Positions 17,843 through 28,559 of a stretch of 64,000 nucleotides of DNA are shown here, piece by piece; the stretch's first letter is position 1, and each line of letters opens with the position of its first letter. Source of the DNA: Sphingobacterium multivorum. Its GTDB lineage: Bacteria; Bacteroidota; Bacteroidia; Sphingobacteriales; Sphingobacteriaceae. The notes under the pieces were generated by a model that saw nothing but the letters and a program-made list of their open reading frames with translations, did no database searches and was not told the DNA's origin. Location: positions 186,001 through 250,000 of the forward strand of contig NZ_UAUU01000009.1 of NCBI RefSeq assembly GCF_900457465.1. The letters run 5' to 3'. The translations under genes and the position numbers were made by a program.

Positions 17843-17969
17843 AGCTTGAACATCTACATGATAAATACGCTAAAAACTTTATAAGTTACAACTGGTCTTA
17901 TCCCCTCTCGGAGAATATATACTAAGATACTTTATATAAATCAAAAAATAGGAAAGATGTTGCGTTAAC

Positions 17970-17986
17970 TATCCTGCCCTTACCTG
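17970..17986 (+). promoter_or_regulatory. putative operator in the gntR-rbsK intergenic region (site D)
   Basis: TATCCTG (17970-17976) and TTACCTG (17980-17986) form a near-perfect direct repeat with a 10-bp period, about 100 bases before rbsK and 130 bases before the proposed gntR start. The same heptamer is found upstream of phyH, susC and rhaT. Confidence 0.5.
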
Positions 17987-18075
17987 TACGAAAAAAATAG
18001 CCGTTATAATTAACTGAAATACGAAATCTGTACTTTTGGTTATCAATTAAGTAACAGCGTATAAACCTAATTATT

Positions 18076-18987
18076 ATGAGCAGCGCAAATATTGTCGTTT
18101 TAGGCAGTTCAAACACGGATATGGTGGTCAAAGCAGCACATCTCCCTGCACCCGGAGAAACTATTTTAGGTGGTCAATTTTTCATGGTCCCCGGTGGCAA
18201 GGGAGCCAATCAGGCGGTTGCGGCGGCGCGGTCCCGTAGCGCAGTCGCTTTTATCGCTAAAGTCGGCACAGATATCTTCGGTCAACAGGCTATTGCGCAT
18301 TACCAGCAAGAAGGCATTCTGGTTGACATGATCTTCCGGGATGAAGAAAATCCTTCTGGCATAGCCCTCATCTCCGTGGATGCGAAAGGTGAAAATTGCA
18401 TCCTCGTCGCACCAGGAGCCAATGCGACACTTACACCCAAGGAACTTCAATCGGTTAAGAATACAATCATCTCTGGCAATGTACTGCTTATGCAGCTTGA
18501 AATTCCAATAGAAACCATCGAACAGGCCATTGACATTGCCGTGCAGCATGATACCAAAATTATACTCAACACAGCTCCTGCACAGGCCCTGACAGATCAA
18601 CTACTCCAACAAGTCGATATCCTCATACTTAATACATCCGAAACACAATTTTATACCGGCATGACGATTGAAAACTGGGAAGAGGCCGCCCTAGCGGCAG
18701 ACTACCTGTATCAAAAGTGCCCGGGTATAATCATCATAACCCTAGGCGCTAAAGGTTCACTGCTCAAGGAAAAGGATAACTATATTCAGATTCCAGCGGA
18801 AGAAGTCAATGCAGTGGACAGTACCGGAGCAGGAGATACGTTCTGTGGCGTCCTTGCCGCCTGTGTTGCCAAGGAAATGCCGATCGTCGATGCAGTCAAA
18901 CTAGCTTCCAAAGCTGCAGCAATCTCTGTTACCCGCATGGGAGCGCAGACGTCCATTCCTTTTTGGCAAGAATACAGCATCTTATAA
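18076..18987 (+). CDS. rbsK: ribokinase-type PfkB sugar kinase
   Basis: Ribokinases phosphorylate D-ribose at O5 with ATP in the cytoplasm. The 303-residue protein has the first PfkB signature in GGKGANQAVAAARS (about residues 39-52), the start GSSNTDMVVKAAHLPAPGET typical of ribokinase, and the second signature DSTGAGDTFCGVLAA (catalytic Asp, about 253-267). It leads an operon with GH127, a permease and a CE7 esterase. That setting makes another pentose or hexose a possible substrate, although the sequence is most like ribokinase. Confidence 0.85.
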   Translation: MSSANIVVLGSSNTDMVVKAAHLPAPGETILGGQFFMVPGGKGANQAVAAARSRSAVAFIAKVGTDIFGQQAIAHYQQEGILVDMIFRDEENPSGIALISVDAKGENCILVAPGANATLTPKELQSVKNTIISGNVLLMQLEIPIETIEQAIDIAVQHDTKIILNTAPAQALTDQLLQQVDILILNTSETQFYTGMTIENWEEAALAADYLYQKCPGIIIITLGAKGSLLKEKDNYIQIPAEEVNAVDSTGAGDTFCGVLAACVAKEMPIVDAVKLASKAAAISVTRMGAQTSIPFWQEYSIL

Positions 18988-19022
18988 CCTGAAAATCAAT
19001 TATTAACCTCATTTACATAATC

Positions 19023-20882
19023 ATGTCTCTTCGTCTTATTTTAGCAGCTACAGCATTGCTGCTGTTTACCTCGATTCAGCATTCCAAAGCACAGCTGATT
19101 ACCGCAGCGGCCAATCCAAAAGTCGACTATGTTGTGCCCTCTCGCTACGACCTTGAAATCCCTCAAATAGATCTGCTCAGCGGCTATTTGGGTAATCGCT
19201 ATCAGCTTAATCTCGAAAAAAGACTGCTTCAGGTAGATGAAGAAGGTTTATTAGCCGGTTTTGAAAACCGTCCAGGAAAACAACGATGGATCGGTGAGCA
19301 TATTGGAAAATATCTTGAGGCCGCAGCAAACACCTGGCTTGTCACCAAAGATCCTCGATTGAAACAACAGATGGATCGCATGTTTCATCGCCTGGTCGAA
19401 ACACAGGATACAGATGGATATCTGGGCACTTACCTAGCTGAAAACCGTTGGACCTCCTGGGATGTCTGGGTGCATAAATATGATCTCTTTGGATTGCTTG
19501 CTTACTATGGCGCCGTTGGAGATACCAAGGCATTGAAAGCAGCTGTACAAATTGGCGACCTCATTTGCAGCACTTTCGGCGATACCCCCGGAAAAAAAAA
19601 TATTCTGAAATCAGGATCGCATGTCGGCATGGCCGCAACTTCCGTCATTGACCCGATGCTAGATCTATACCGATGGACTGGCGACAAAAAATACCTTGAA
19701 TTTTGCCGTTACATCATTCGCGCATATGACTTTGAAGGTGGTCCAGCTATTGTTAACTCCATTTTAAAGCATAAACGCGTCGATAAAGTAGCTAATGCCA
19801 AAGCCTATGAGATGCTTTCAAATATCGTCGGACTGGTCAAGATGTACCGTCTGACTGGGGATAGTCAATTACTTCAGGTCATCAATTACACCTTCGATGA
19901 TATCAGCGCCAACAGATTATTTGCAACAGGTACATCCAGTGATCATGAGCGATTTCAGGACAACCATTACCTCCTAGCCGACACCTCGGCCCACATGGGG
20001 GAAGGCTGTGTCACCACGACTTGGCTTCAATTCAATACACAGCTTTTTTCAATTACTGGCGATCTAAAATATTATAATGAAATTGAAAAAACGATCTACA
20101 ACCACCTACTCGGTGCCGAAAATCCGCAGACTGGCTGTGTAAGTTACTATACGCCTCTTATTGGCGAAAAACCCTACCGCTGTAATATCACCTGCTGCCT
20201 GAGCAGCGTTCCACGAGGAATAGCACTTATTCCCTACTTGAATTTTGGTATGCTCAACAATATCCCGACATTATTGCTATATGAACCGGCACAGATCAAA
20301 GAGAATATCAAGACTTCATCCCAAAAGACTATACCGTTGGAACTTACCCTAACAAGTGAATTTCCAAGAAAGGGAACCGCGACTGTACAAGTTCATATTC
20401 CAGGCTCAGCACAATTTCCACTTCAATTGCGCGTTCCGGAATGGGCTAAAAACTATACCGCAACAGTCAATGGCAAAAGCTATAAATCTGGTCCCGATCA
20501 TTTTCTAAAAATCGAGCGCCAATGGAAAGACAAGGATAAAATCGTCGTTTCTTTTGATATAGAAACAGAAATTATCAATGGTGGGAAAACTTATCCCAAT
20601 AGCTTTACATTAAAAAGGGGACCGCAGATCTTTGCCCTGGATCAATCACTGAATCCGCAGCTCCAGCTGGATAAAACAAAATTTGTTTATCCGCTTCAAG
20701 ACAATATCAAACTGACCGATGCACAGGACAAGCTACCGAAAGGCTGGGTTGGAACATTGGCTTATGCCACCGAGATCAAAACCGCCGACAATGGGCAGCA
20801 GTCGCTGGTATTTGTGCCTTATGCCGATGCCAGTCAAACTGGAGGTTTTTCGACACTCTGGGTTCCTGCTATAAGTCGATAA
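19023..20882 (+). CDS. GH127-family beta-L-arabinofuranosidase-like protein
   Basis: A 619-residue protein with a signal peptide (ALLLFTSIQHSKAQ, about residues 10-24) and an (alpha/alpha)6 catalytic domain, then beta domains. In characterised GH127 enzymes a Cys nucleophile and a zinc site need Glu-x-Cys and Cys-Cys. Here MGEGCVTTTW supplies the Glu-x-Cys and NITCCLSSVPRG the Cys-Cys pair, so it should be active. Members remove beta-L-arabinofuranose; close families (GH146 and others) differ in specificity, so the exact linkage is open. It lies between rbsK and a sugar permease, overlapping the latter's longest frame by one base. Confidence 0.82.
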   Translation: MSLRLILAATALLLFTSIQHSKAQLITAAANPKVDYVVPSRYDLEIPQIDLLSGYLGNRYQLNLEKRLLQVDEEGLLAGFENRPGKQRWIGEHIGKYLEAAANTWLVTKDPRLKQQMDRMFHRLVETQDTDGYLGTYLAENRWTSWDVWVHKYDLFGLLAYYGAVGDTKALKAAVQIGDLICSTFGDTPGKKNILKSGSHVGMAATSVIDPMLDLYRWTGDKKYLEFCRYIIRAYDFEGGPAIVNSILKHKRVDKVANAKAYEMLSNIVGLVKMYRLTGDSQLLQVINYTFDDISANRLFATGTSSDHERFQDNHYLLADTSAHMGEGCVTTTWLQFNTQLFSITGDLKYYNEIEKTIYNHLLGAENPQTGCVSYYTPLIGEKPYRCNITCCLSSVPRGIALIPYLNFGMLNNIPTLLLYEPAQIKENIKTSSQKTIPLELTLTSEFPRKGTATVQVHIPGSAQFPLQLRVPEWAKNYTATVNGKSYKSGPDHFLKIERQWKDKDKIVVSFDIETEIINGGKTYPNSFTLKRGPQIFALDQSLNPQLQLDKTKFVYPLQDNIKLTDAQDKLPKGWVGTLAYATEIKTADNGQQSLVFVPYADASQTGGFSTLWVPAISR

Positions 20883-20923
20883 TGGTACCCTTTCTCAAAT
20901 ATCAACAGACTCAACAAGAAGAC

Positions 20924-21925
20924 ATGTTTATTGTAACAAGCTATACCCAATCCATCATCTTCTGCATCATTACGATGATCTGCTGGGGTTCTTGGGCAAA
21001 TACCCAAAAACTAGCCAACAAAAGCTGGCGCTATGAACTTTTCTACTGGGATTATGTGCTCGGCATTTTTCTCCTTTCTTTACTGTTTGCCTTTACACTA
21101 GGCAGTCATGGCGAGCTCGGCAGACCGTTTGTCGCCGACCTGCAACAAGCAGAGGGCAGCAATATTTGCAATGCCTTACTTGGTGGGATTATATTCAATG
21201 CTGCCAATATCCTACTTTCATCGGCGATCTCCCTGGCAGGTATGGCTGTTGCATTTCCGGTTGGTATCGGTACGGCATTGATTTTAGGAGTCCTTATCAA
21301 CTATATTGCAGCAATGCAAGGTAATCCATCCCTCCTATTTGCTGGAGTAGCCTGTATCGCGGTAGCCATTGTTATCAATGCTTTTGCCTATAAAAGAATG
21401 ATGAAAAATCAGCAGAAACTTTCCTCGAAAGGAATTTTTCTTAGCGTGCTCGCAGGGCTGTTGATGTCGTTATTTTATCGATTTATAGCATCCGCCATGG
21501 ACCTGAATAATTTTGAGTCGCCAGCAATCGGAAAAATGACGCCCTATACGGCAGTATTTATCTTTTCATGCGGTATCTTATTGAGCAATTTTATTTTCAA
21601 CACCTTACTCATGAAAAGGCCACTAGCGGGACCACCTCTTCGTTATAGCGATTATTTTAAAGGTAATTTCAGTGTACACCTTGTCGGTATTCTCGGCGGT
21701 ATCATTTGGGGAATAGGCAATTCCCTTAATCTAATTGCTGCGGGTAAAGCCGGGCCAGCAATATCCTATGGATTAGGTCAGGGTGCAACTTTGGTTGCGG
21801 CCTTATGGGGTGTGTTTATCTGGCGCGAATTCAAAGGCGCCAGCAAACAGACCATGCTGTGGCTCGGATTTATGTTTTGCTTATTTATTCTCGGATTGCT
21901 GCTGCTCATTGAAGCAGGGAAATAA
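20924..21925 (+). CDS. DMT/GRP-type sugar permease
   Basis: A membrane protein with ten predicted helices. The stretches CIITMICWGSWANTQKLA and WDYVLGIFLLSLLFAFTLGS match Bacteroidota sugar permeases of the drug/metabolite-transporter superfamily, related to RhaT and glucose/ribose porters. I chose the ATG at 20924 (MFIVTSY, 333 residues), a start common to relatives; the frame stays open from 20882, which would overlap the GH127 stop. It probably imports the monosaccharide released by the neighbouring GH127. Substrate unproven. Confidence 0.75.
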   Translation: MFIVTSYTQSIIFCIITMICWGSWANTQKLANKSWRYELFYWDYVLGIFLLSLLFAFTLGSHGELGRPFVADLQQAEGSNICNALLGGIIFNAANILLSSAISLAGMAVAFPVGIGTALILGVLINYIAAMQGNPSLLFAGVACIAVAIVINAFAYKRMMKNQQKLSSKGIFLSVLAGLLMSLFYRFIASAMDLNNFESPAIGKMTPYTAVFIFSCGILLSNFIFNTLLMKRPLAGPPLRYSDYFKGNFSVHLVGILGGIIWGIGNSLNLIAAGKAGPAISYGLGQGATLVAALWGVFIWREFKGASKQTMLWLGFMFCLFILGLLLLIEAGK

Positions 21926-21949
21926 TCCATTTAGATTCATCCTACTACT

Positions 21950-23242
21950 ATGCAAAAAATCAACAAATTTCTTTTCTTAACCTTGCTTCTGTTCTGTGCC
22001 ATAAACAGTAAAGGGCAAACCGAAAAATTAGACATACAGATTAATACAGCGTACGACAACTGGCTCGCAAAACCCGGCGATCAAGTTAGTTTTGATATTC
22101 AGGTCAATGCAGGGGGGCAAGCTTTCCATAGCGATAGTGTGTATTACGAAATAGGTCCTGAAATGGTCAGGCCTTTTGTCAGTGCACAGATACCGTCCTT
22201 TCAGGGGCATTTTAAAAGTGCTCCTTTCACGTTGAAGAAACCAGGCTTTCTGCGTTGTACTGTTATTGTGACTAAAAACGGAAAGCAGACCAAAAAGCTA
22301 TGCACAATCGGATTTTCACCCGAAAAAATCATTGCTACACAACAAAATCCGGTGGATTTTAATTCGTTCTGGGATAAGGCGATCAAAGTACTTCAGGCTG
22401 TTCCCATCGAGGCCAGCAAAACTTTGCTTCCTGACAAAAGTACTGTAGAGGTCGACGTCTATCGTGTATCATTTAACAACGTTGGAAATAGCAAAATATA
22501 TGGTATTTTAAGCATGCCTTCAGATCCGGGAAAATATCCAGCTGTATTGCGTGTGCCCGGTGCTGGCGTTCGCCCTTATGGCCCTGAGATTGAATTGGCC
22601 GCCAAAGGAATGATAGTCTTAAGCATTGGCATACATGGCATTCCGGTTGACCTAGACTCCGCGATCTACAAAGACCTAGCTGCAGGTGCTTTGAAGGCAT
22701 ATTATAACTATAATCTGCAGGATAAAGATCAGTTTTATTATAAGCGTGTCTACTTAGGTTGTCTGCGAGCCAACGACTACCTCACTTCACTACCTGAATG
22801 GGATGGAAAAAACCTCGTTGTTATGGGTGGTAGTCAGGGCGGTGCGCTGAGTATCGCAACCACAGCATTGGATAAACGTGTGACCGCAGTTGCGGCACTC
22901 TATCCTGCGCTGTCGGACGTGACGGGCTACCTGCATCAACGTGCTGGTGGATGGCCCCACTATTTTGCTCCAGCAAATTACAGTGCCTTAAAAGGCATCC
23001 GTGATATCGAAACAACGTTATCGTATTACGATGTGGTCAACTTTGCCAAACGCATTACAGTACCGGGATTCTATTCCTGGGGATTCAACGATGTGATTTG
23101 CTCTCCTACTTCGATGTACGCTAGCTACAATGGCATCACCGCACCCAAAACATTGCATATCTACAAGGAAACAGGACATTGGACCCATCCGGATCAAAAA
23201 ACCGAATGGTTCAACTGGATAAAACAGCAAACGGAAAAATAG
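21950..23242 (+). CDS. CE7-type acetyl esterase (acetyl xylan esterase family), exported
   Basis: This 430-residue protein has a signal peptide (LTLLLFCAINSKGQ) and an extra N-terminal beta domain (about 25-120) before an alpha/beta-hydrolase. The nucleophile Ser is in VMGGSQGGALSIA (about residues 287-299), and the catalytic His in YKETGHWTHP near the C-terminus. RVPGAGVRPYGPE marks the oxyanion region. Family members remove acetyl groups from plant polysaccharides. In this operon it would deacetylate pectin or its oligosaccharides. It ends six bases before a convergent gene. Confidence 0.82.
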   Translation: MQKINKFLFLTLLLFCAINSKGQTEKLDIQINTAYDNWLAKPGDQVSFDIQVNAGGQAFHSDSVYYEIGPEMVRPFVSAQIPSFQGHFKSAPFTLKKPGFLRCTVIVTKNGKQTKKLCTIGFSPEKIIATQQNPVDFNSFWDKAIKVLQAVPIEASKTLLPDKSTVEVDVYRVSFNNVGNSKIYGILSMPSDPGKYPAVLRVPGAGVRPYGPEIELAAKGMIVLSIGIHGIPVDLDSAIYKDLAAGALKAYYNYNLQDKDQFYYKRVYLGCLRANDYLTSLPEWDGKNLVVMGGSQGGALSIATTALDKRVTAVAALYPALSDVTGYLHQRAGGWPHYFAPANYSALKGIRDIETTLSYYDVVNFAKRITVPGFYSWGFNDVICSPTSMYASYNGITAPKTLHIYKETGHWTHPDQKTEWFNWIKQQTEK

Positions 23243-23247
23243 ATCTA

Positions 23248-25365
23248 TTATTGAGGGCCAATGTTGTCTATCGGAATCTGTTGTTCTAGGGCTTTCGTCC
23301 CTAGAACAACTTTGAGATCCTTTAAATTCATTGTCTGAAAATCCCGACGGAAATCCAGCAGAAAACCTTCCTTGTTACTTTGATCCCAGGCAAGCCATTT
23401 TCTTTTACCTTTTAGAATGTGCTTACAATTGTAAAACCGATTATCCTGAAATACATTTCCTGTAGGTTTTCCATTTCGGCTAAACTGCAATGCTAATTCG
23501 GGATAGGCTTCGCGATAAGGGCTTATCAGATAATTGACACCCACCAAACGGTCATAGAACAAGTGCCCCGATCCGTACACATTCAGGTTTTTAAGCCAGT
23601 TTTCCAACCGATTGTCCACACGTACCGCCCATCTTCCGGCACTTACAAATAGGTTATTCACATACCAATTATCTGAGCCCCCGCCAATAAATACCGATCG
23701 CTCACCGGCATTGACGAAAATATTACCGAATACTTTGGTACCACTTGATGCATCATCGTGATATATGCCAGAAGTCCTTAATGTTTTCGGAATATTTGCA
23801 AGTAGATTATATTGTATCAGATTGTGCCGCTCTGAAGGATCCCGTCCGATATAAATCGCTCCCTGATCATCAACTTCCTGTGCAACCTTGTGAATGTAAT
23901 TATATTCGATTTTATGCTCATTGCCATGAATGAGAATAGCCATACTCGGCAAATCTGATATCTCACAATTTTTGACGGTATTGCCCACGCCATAAAGTGC
24001 TATCGCCGGTCGATAGGACCGCTCCAAACGGTTCAGATCAAAAAAGATACAGTCCTCAATTCGATTATTCCCTTTCGTCAATTTGCTACGGTCTCCACCC
24101 GACAACGAAACCCCGCCGGCTCCTAGATGTGAAAAATGACAATGGCGAATGACATTCTGTTCACCTCCTTTCTGATCAAATGTCGGATGACTATACAGGT
24201 GCTGATGTAGATCTCCAATACTGTTGTCAAGCGCTTCTCCCGTACCTTCGTGCTGCAAACGCTCAAAAGGTTTTATTCCATACCCAACAGCAACGCCCAG
24301 GCTACCCAAATTGCTAAACCTACACGCATCAATCTCGACGGCATAGGTATCCCGCAGGTAAACCCCCATTCCTCTGGATTCTTCAAACTCAATACCCCTA
24401 ATCTGTGTATGCTGCGTACCGATCAGACTAAAAAATGGTTCTTCCAAGACAGAATAGCTCAATGTCTTTATGGGCTTATCAACAGCAAATGACAGTACGC
24501 CATGTTTTCTATCGAGATAAAATTCACCTACAGTGTCCAATTCCACCAATAGATTTATACCCCGCCATTGCCTGTATTTTTTCTTATAGTCAAAGCCGTA
24601 CAATGTGGGTTCCTTTGTTGTTATTGTTTTTTTGTTTTGATCAATGGTCTTGACACGTACCATATCATCGGCATAGCCCCATTTGAAATAACCCGCAATC
24701 CAAGGGTCATCTTCCTTTGCCCAGGCATCGATACGTGATTCTTTATACTGAAAAACACCGCCCCGATTACTCGAATCCCGATTCCGTGGAATGGAACCTG
24801 TATCAATCACTTTCCCCATAGGCACCATTCCCTGATTGGGCCAACGCGCCAGATGAAAAGCTATGCCGTCCACAAATAATTCGCCCGGAGCATTGCCACT
24901 GGCTCTGGAAAAACCAACCTGGCGCAACTGTCCCAAGTCCTTGACACCATGTTCCAGCAAATTCAGTTGATAGAAATTGATCGATCCGTTCTCGCGTGTA
25001 CGGAACAAACCTGTTGTCGACAGCGGAATGGAGCCTTTAAAAATAACCCTTTCATTGCCATAAGCCTGAATGATGGTATGGCTGTCTCTTTCATCCAACG
25101 AAATCCCCGAATCAAAGAAATAAGTTCCTCCACGGAGAAGCACGAAGGCTGTACGCTCCGGCTTCTCCCCCCGCTGTGTGCGCAACAACGTTAGCGCTTG
25201 AGCGACCGACGCCAAGGGATGCGCTAGTGAACCGTCTCCATGTTCACTTCCGTCAGGTGAAACAACCAATTGCAGTTGGCCGAAGCTATAAAATGGAATG
25301 AAGTAAAACAAACTATACCAGAAAATCTTCCGTGCTAAGGTCAACGCTCTTCTAAGATGCTTCAT
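23248..25365 (-). CDS. GH141-like right-handed parallel beta-helix protein, exported
   Basis: A 705-residue protein with a signal peptide (SLFYFIPFYSFGQ, about residues 17-29). The start LVVSPDGSEHGDGSLAHP and LRGGTYFFDSGI, the middle ELFVDGIAFHLARWPN and WGYADDMVRV, and repeated beta-helix coils (NTVKNCEISDLPSMAI, HKIEYNYIHKV, GAIYIGRDPSERHN) match beta-helix glycosidases of the GH141 type. That family includes an alpha-L-fucosidase active on rhamnogalacturonan II and a xylanase. Fold is well supported; activity is inference. It is the last gene of the pectin locus on the minus strand. Confidence 0.6.
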   Translation of the reverse strand: MKHLRRALTLARKIFWYSLFYFIPFYSFGQLQLVVSPDGSEHGDGSLAHPLASVAQALTLLRTQRGEKPERTAFVLLRGGTYFFDSGISLDERDSHTIIQAYGNERVIFKGSIPLSTTGLFRTRENGSINFYQLNLLEHGVKDLGQLRQVGFSRASGNAPGELFVDGIAFHLARWPNQGMVPMGKVIDTGSIPRNRDSSNRGGVFQYKESRIDAWAKEDDPWIAGYFKWGYADDMVRVKTIDQNKKTITTKEPTLYGFDYKKKYRQWRGINLLVELDTVGEFYLDRKHGVLSFAVDKPIKTLSYSVLEEPFFSLIGTQHTQIRGIEFEESRGMGVYLRDTYAVEIDACRFSNLGSLGVAVGYGIKPFERLQHEGTGEALDNSIGDLHQHLYSHPTFDQKGGEQNVIRHCHFSHLGAGGVSLSGGDRSKLTKGNNRIEDCIFFDLNRLERSYRPAIALYGVGNTVKNCEISDLPSMAILIHGNEHKIEYNYIHKVAQEVDDQGAIYIGRDPSERHNLIQYNLLANIPKTLRTSGIYHDDASSGTKVFGNIFVNAGERSVFIGGGSDNWYVNNLFVSAGRWAVRVDNRLENWLKNLNVYGSGHLFYDRLVGVNYLISPYREAYPELALQFSRNGKPTGNVFQDNRFYNCKHILKGKRKWLAWDQSNKEGFLLDFRRDFQTMNLKDLKVVLGTKALEQQIPIDNIGPQ

Positions 25366-25396
25366 ATCGAAAAATTTAACAGATTATAGTCCCCAA

Positions 25397-26672
25397 TTAA
25401 ATGGTGCCAATAAAATCAACCATGAGCCTTACGTACTCATTAAACCGTGTAAAGGGCAACGTTTCGTATCGATCATAAATATCATGATAGGCATCAATGC
25501 CACCCAGAGTATAGATGAAAAATGAAGGCACTCCTTTTTCATAAAAAGGATAGTGATCGCTACGGTTCATTGGTCCACGCACCTTTACCTGAGGTAGGTA
25601 TTTTTTTTCCGTATTGATTGCCGTTAGTCGTTCGAATTGTTCTTTAAATATCGTGCCGTTCACCACTTGAATGCCATCATCGCCTGTACCTGCCATATCA
25701 AAATTAAGCAGGATCTTAATTTTTTTGAGGTCAATAAGTGGATTCTTAGCAAAGAAACTCGAGCCTAGTAAACCGCTTTCCTCACCCGAAAAGGCCAAGA
25801 AAACCATGTTATAGCGCGGCGGATGCTGCTGATAGTAGCGTGCCAAATAGAGCATGAGCGCAGTACCACTGGCATTGTCATTGGCACCGGTAAAACAGTA
25901 TGTCTACCGATCGCCCCCACATGATCATAATGCGCCGTGATGACAATCGTAGAGTCCGATGCACTGGTTCCCTTCAGCATACCGCAGACGTTATTTGTCG
26001 TATAGTCTGGCTGAAAGCGGGCATGGATTGCCAGATTGATCTGCTTCCCCTCCAGCGCTACAGCAGCATTATTTTTCACATAAACAATTGGTCGATTGAG
26101 CTGACTGGTAGCTCCCCGCCAAAGTAGCTTTTGCTTGGTTTGCACCAGAATCCCACGATAATGCCCCCCTTGGGCAAGGCGCAGCAAGGCAGACCGGAAT
26201 TGGTCTGGCTTCATTGTTTCCAAAGCCTTGCGCTCATCAAGTACTAGAAATTTTGTGTTGAAATGCAGTATTTTGCATCAGTTTATCCAAAGCATCCGTA
26301 TCAGACGATATCATGACCTCCGTCAGTCCAAATTTCCCTTTGAGGGACGGACTGGATGCTTCAATCAATACCTGTTCACCCATACGGAGTTTTTTGGCCA
26401 TCTATCGTAATTTTACATCCTTAGGAAATACATTTGCGGGCATTACAAAAGGTTGATAATAATGATCGCTCAAAGGCAGCAATCCGTTCTTCTTAAACTC
26501 CTTCGCAATAAAAGCGGCGGCCTTTCGATCACCATCAAACACATATCCACGACCTGCATAGGCTTTGGATGCCAGCTCCTTTACAACAGCTTCGCGCATA
26601 GTCGACCTGCGCCCGTAGCGAAAAGCTGGAAATAAAGAAAAGAACAAAACAATAACAATACTTAATTTTCAT
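25397..26672 (-). CDS. M28-family metallopeptidase, exported, multiply frameshifted
   Basis: The gene is readable as one protein of about 425 residues only if several small indels are repaired. It starts at 26672 with a signal peptide (CFVLFFISSFSLRAQ). The M28 zinc ligands and motifs are all present: TAHYDHVG (His, Asp), GANDNASG (Asp), SGEESGLLGS (Glu pair), FDMAGTGDDG, and DAYHDIYDRYETL (His). The breaks lie in a GCGC run at 26593-26597 (about two bases lost), around 26390-26405 (one gained, one lost), a T run at 26271-26274 and an A run at 25892-25895 (one lost each). All metal ligands survive, so I suspect sequence error. Its start overlaps the CocE end by 11 bases. Confidence 0.75.
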
Positions 26673-28519
26673 GAGACGTAACAATAGGTAATGAAATAAA
26701 AGAAGCATATTGCCCCTGACAATAGATCCGATGTTCCTGCGTCTTGAAGTCTTTGTCGGCAGCCTCATAAATATTCATAAACTGCTGCGGATTTCGATCA
26801 ACCAAAGGAAACCAGGAACTCTGTATCTGCACCATAATCTTATGCCCTTTTTTAAATACATGAGCAGCATCCTGCATATCGAAACGTACTTCCTCAATCC
26901 TGTTGGGTTTCATCGCTTCCGGATGAGCAAAGCTTTTTCGATATTTGGCCCGCATAACCTCCCCACGAATCAGACATTGACAATCCGAAAGTTTATCCCC
27001 TTTTTTGTACGGATGCACATCGATCAGTTTTACGACAAAATCGGCATCACTGCCGGTACTGCTGACAAACAGATTCGCCTGAATATTCCCCCATCAACTT
27101 TACATCCTGTTCTAAGACTTCAGTTTCAAAGACAAGCACATCTGGTCGCTGCGCGGCAAAAAATTGATCTTCATACATGTATTTATAGCCGCGCAAAACA
27201 GTTTTTTCCCGTGTATAGGGAACAGGTTTGCTGGGATCAGAAATATAGGAGACATAGGGAGATGCCGATTTGGGAGCTGGCTTCAAACTCAATTTTCTAT
27301 CTGCTGTAAGAAATAAGGGCTGTGACCGTACCTCTTCCACAGGCCATGTCCGGTGTGAAGACCAATTATTCTCGCCTGTTACAAAAACTGTAGCCGCGGC
27401 AAGTCCGTCTTTACCCTGCCCTTTGAGATGGCTTACAAAGAAAGGAAGTTCAATCTTTTTCCGATAATAACTGGCTGTATTTTGACCAAAATCCAGGCTA
27501 TCCAGTTGCCTGCCACTTCCCCTAGACCAGGAACCATGATACCAGGGGCCCATCACTAGTTTTACACGGTCCGACGCAATTTTTTGTAGTGCCTGATAGG
27601 TTTTCAACGGTCCATATAAGTCCTCTTGGTCAAACCATCCACCAACAACAAGTACCTTTGGTTTCAGCTCACGGATTCGAGAAAGATAGGCTCGCGACGT
27701 CCAGTAGTCATCATAATTTGGATGAGACATCATTTCGTTCCAGAGGACACTTTCGCCCTTTAAATACTGCTGATTGAGATTGGATAGAGCTCCTGCTTTC
27801 AGAAAAAAAGAATACGCTTGATCTGTTCCATAATTGGAAAATCCCGCTGCCCCCTTGCTGCCGATAGAATCGCGTTTTTTTCCAAACGAGGATAGAAACG
27901 AAAAACTCCCCATCAACATAAAAGCCCCGTTGTGATGGCGATCATCCCCTAGAAACCAATCCGTTACCGGTGCCTGCGGAGATACGGCCCGCAATGCAGG
28001 GTGTGAATCAATCAGTGACATCGATGCGTACATCCCGGGAGAGGAAATCCCCCATATCCCCACGTTACCATTCGATTTCAGCTGTTTCACAAGCCAATCA
28101 ATTGTGTCGTAGGTATCTGTTGATTCATTGACCGCCCCTGGCGTATCTGTATAGGGTCGATTGGCAATAAAATCTCCTTCAGACTTATATTTTCCCCTGA
28201 CATCCTGGTAAACGAAAATGAATTTTTCCTTCACAAATTCCATGCTTGGACCGATCGGAATTCGAAAATTCTGTTCCCCATAAGGTGCAATACTGTAGGG
28301 TGTCCGCATCATCATAATAGGATAACTCTTTGCCGTATCTCTGGGGGTGTAAATCGCTGTATAGAGCTTTTTTCCATCCCGCATGGGAATATAAATTTCC
28401 TGTTTTGTGTAATGTGCATAAACATAAACAGAATCCTGCGCTGTATTTTGGGCGCGTAATCCCAGGGAGAGTATCAAGCCTGTTAAGGCCAGCATCAGGT
28501 GTAATCGCATAACATTCAA
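26662..28519 (-). CDS. CocE/NonD-type hydrolase (X-Pro peptidase S15-like), exported, frameshifted
   Basis: An alpha/beta-hydrolase of about 618 residues with a signal peptide (LMLALTGLILSLGLRAQ). EIYIPMRDGKKLYTAIYTPRD, VYQDVRGKYKSEGDF and GIWGISSPGMYASMSL (nucleophile Ser in GISSPG) are family motifs; VVGGWFDQEDLYG (Asp) and GPWYHGSWSRG (His) complete the triad. The C-terminal jelly-roll domain (FVVKLIDVHPY onward) is in another frame because of a run of five C at 27088-27092, where four are expected. Members are peptidases or esterases; in a pectin locus an esterase role is attractive but unproven. The M28 gene overlaps its 3' end. Confidence 0.8.
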
Positions 28520-28559
28520 TTTAACAGGTATATCTTGGCCAACAAGTTACGTATTTCCG

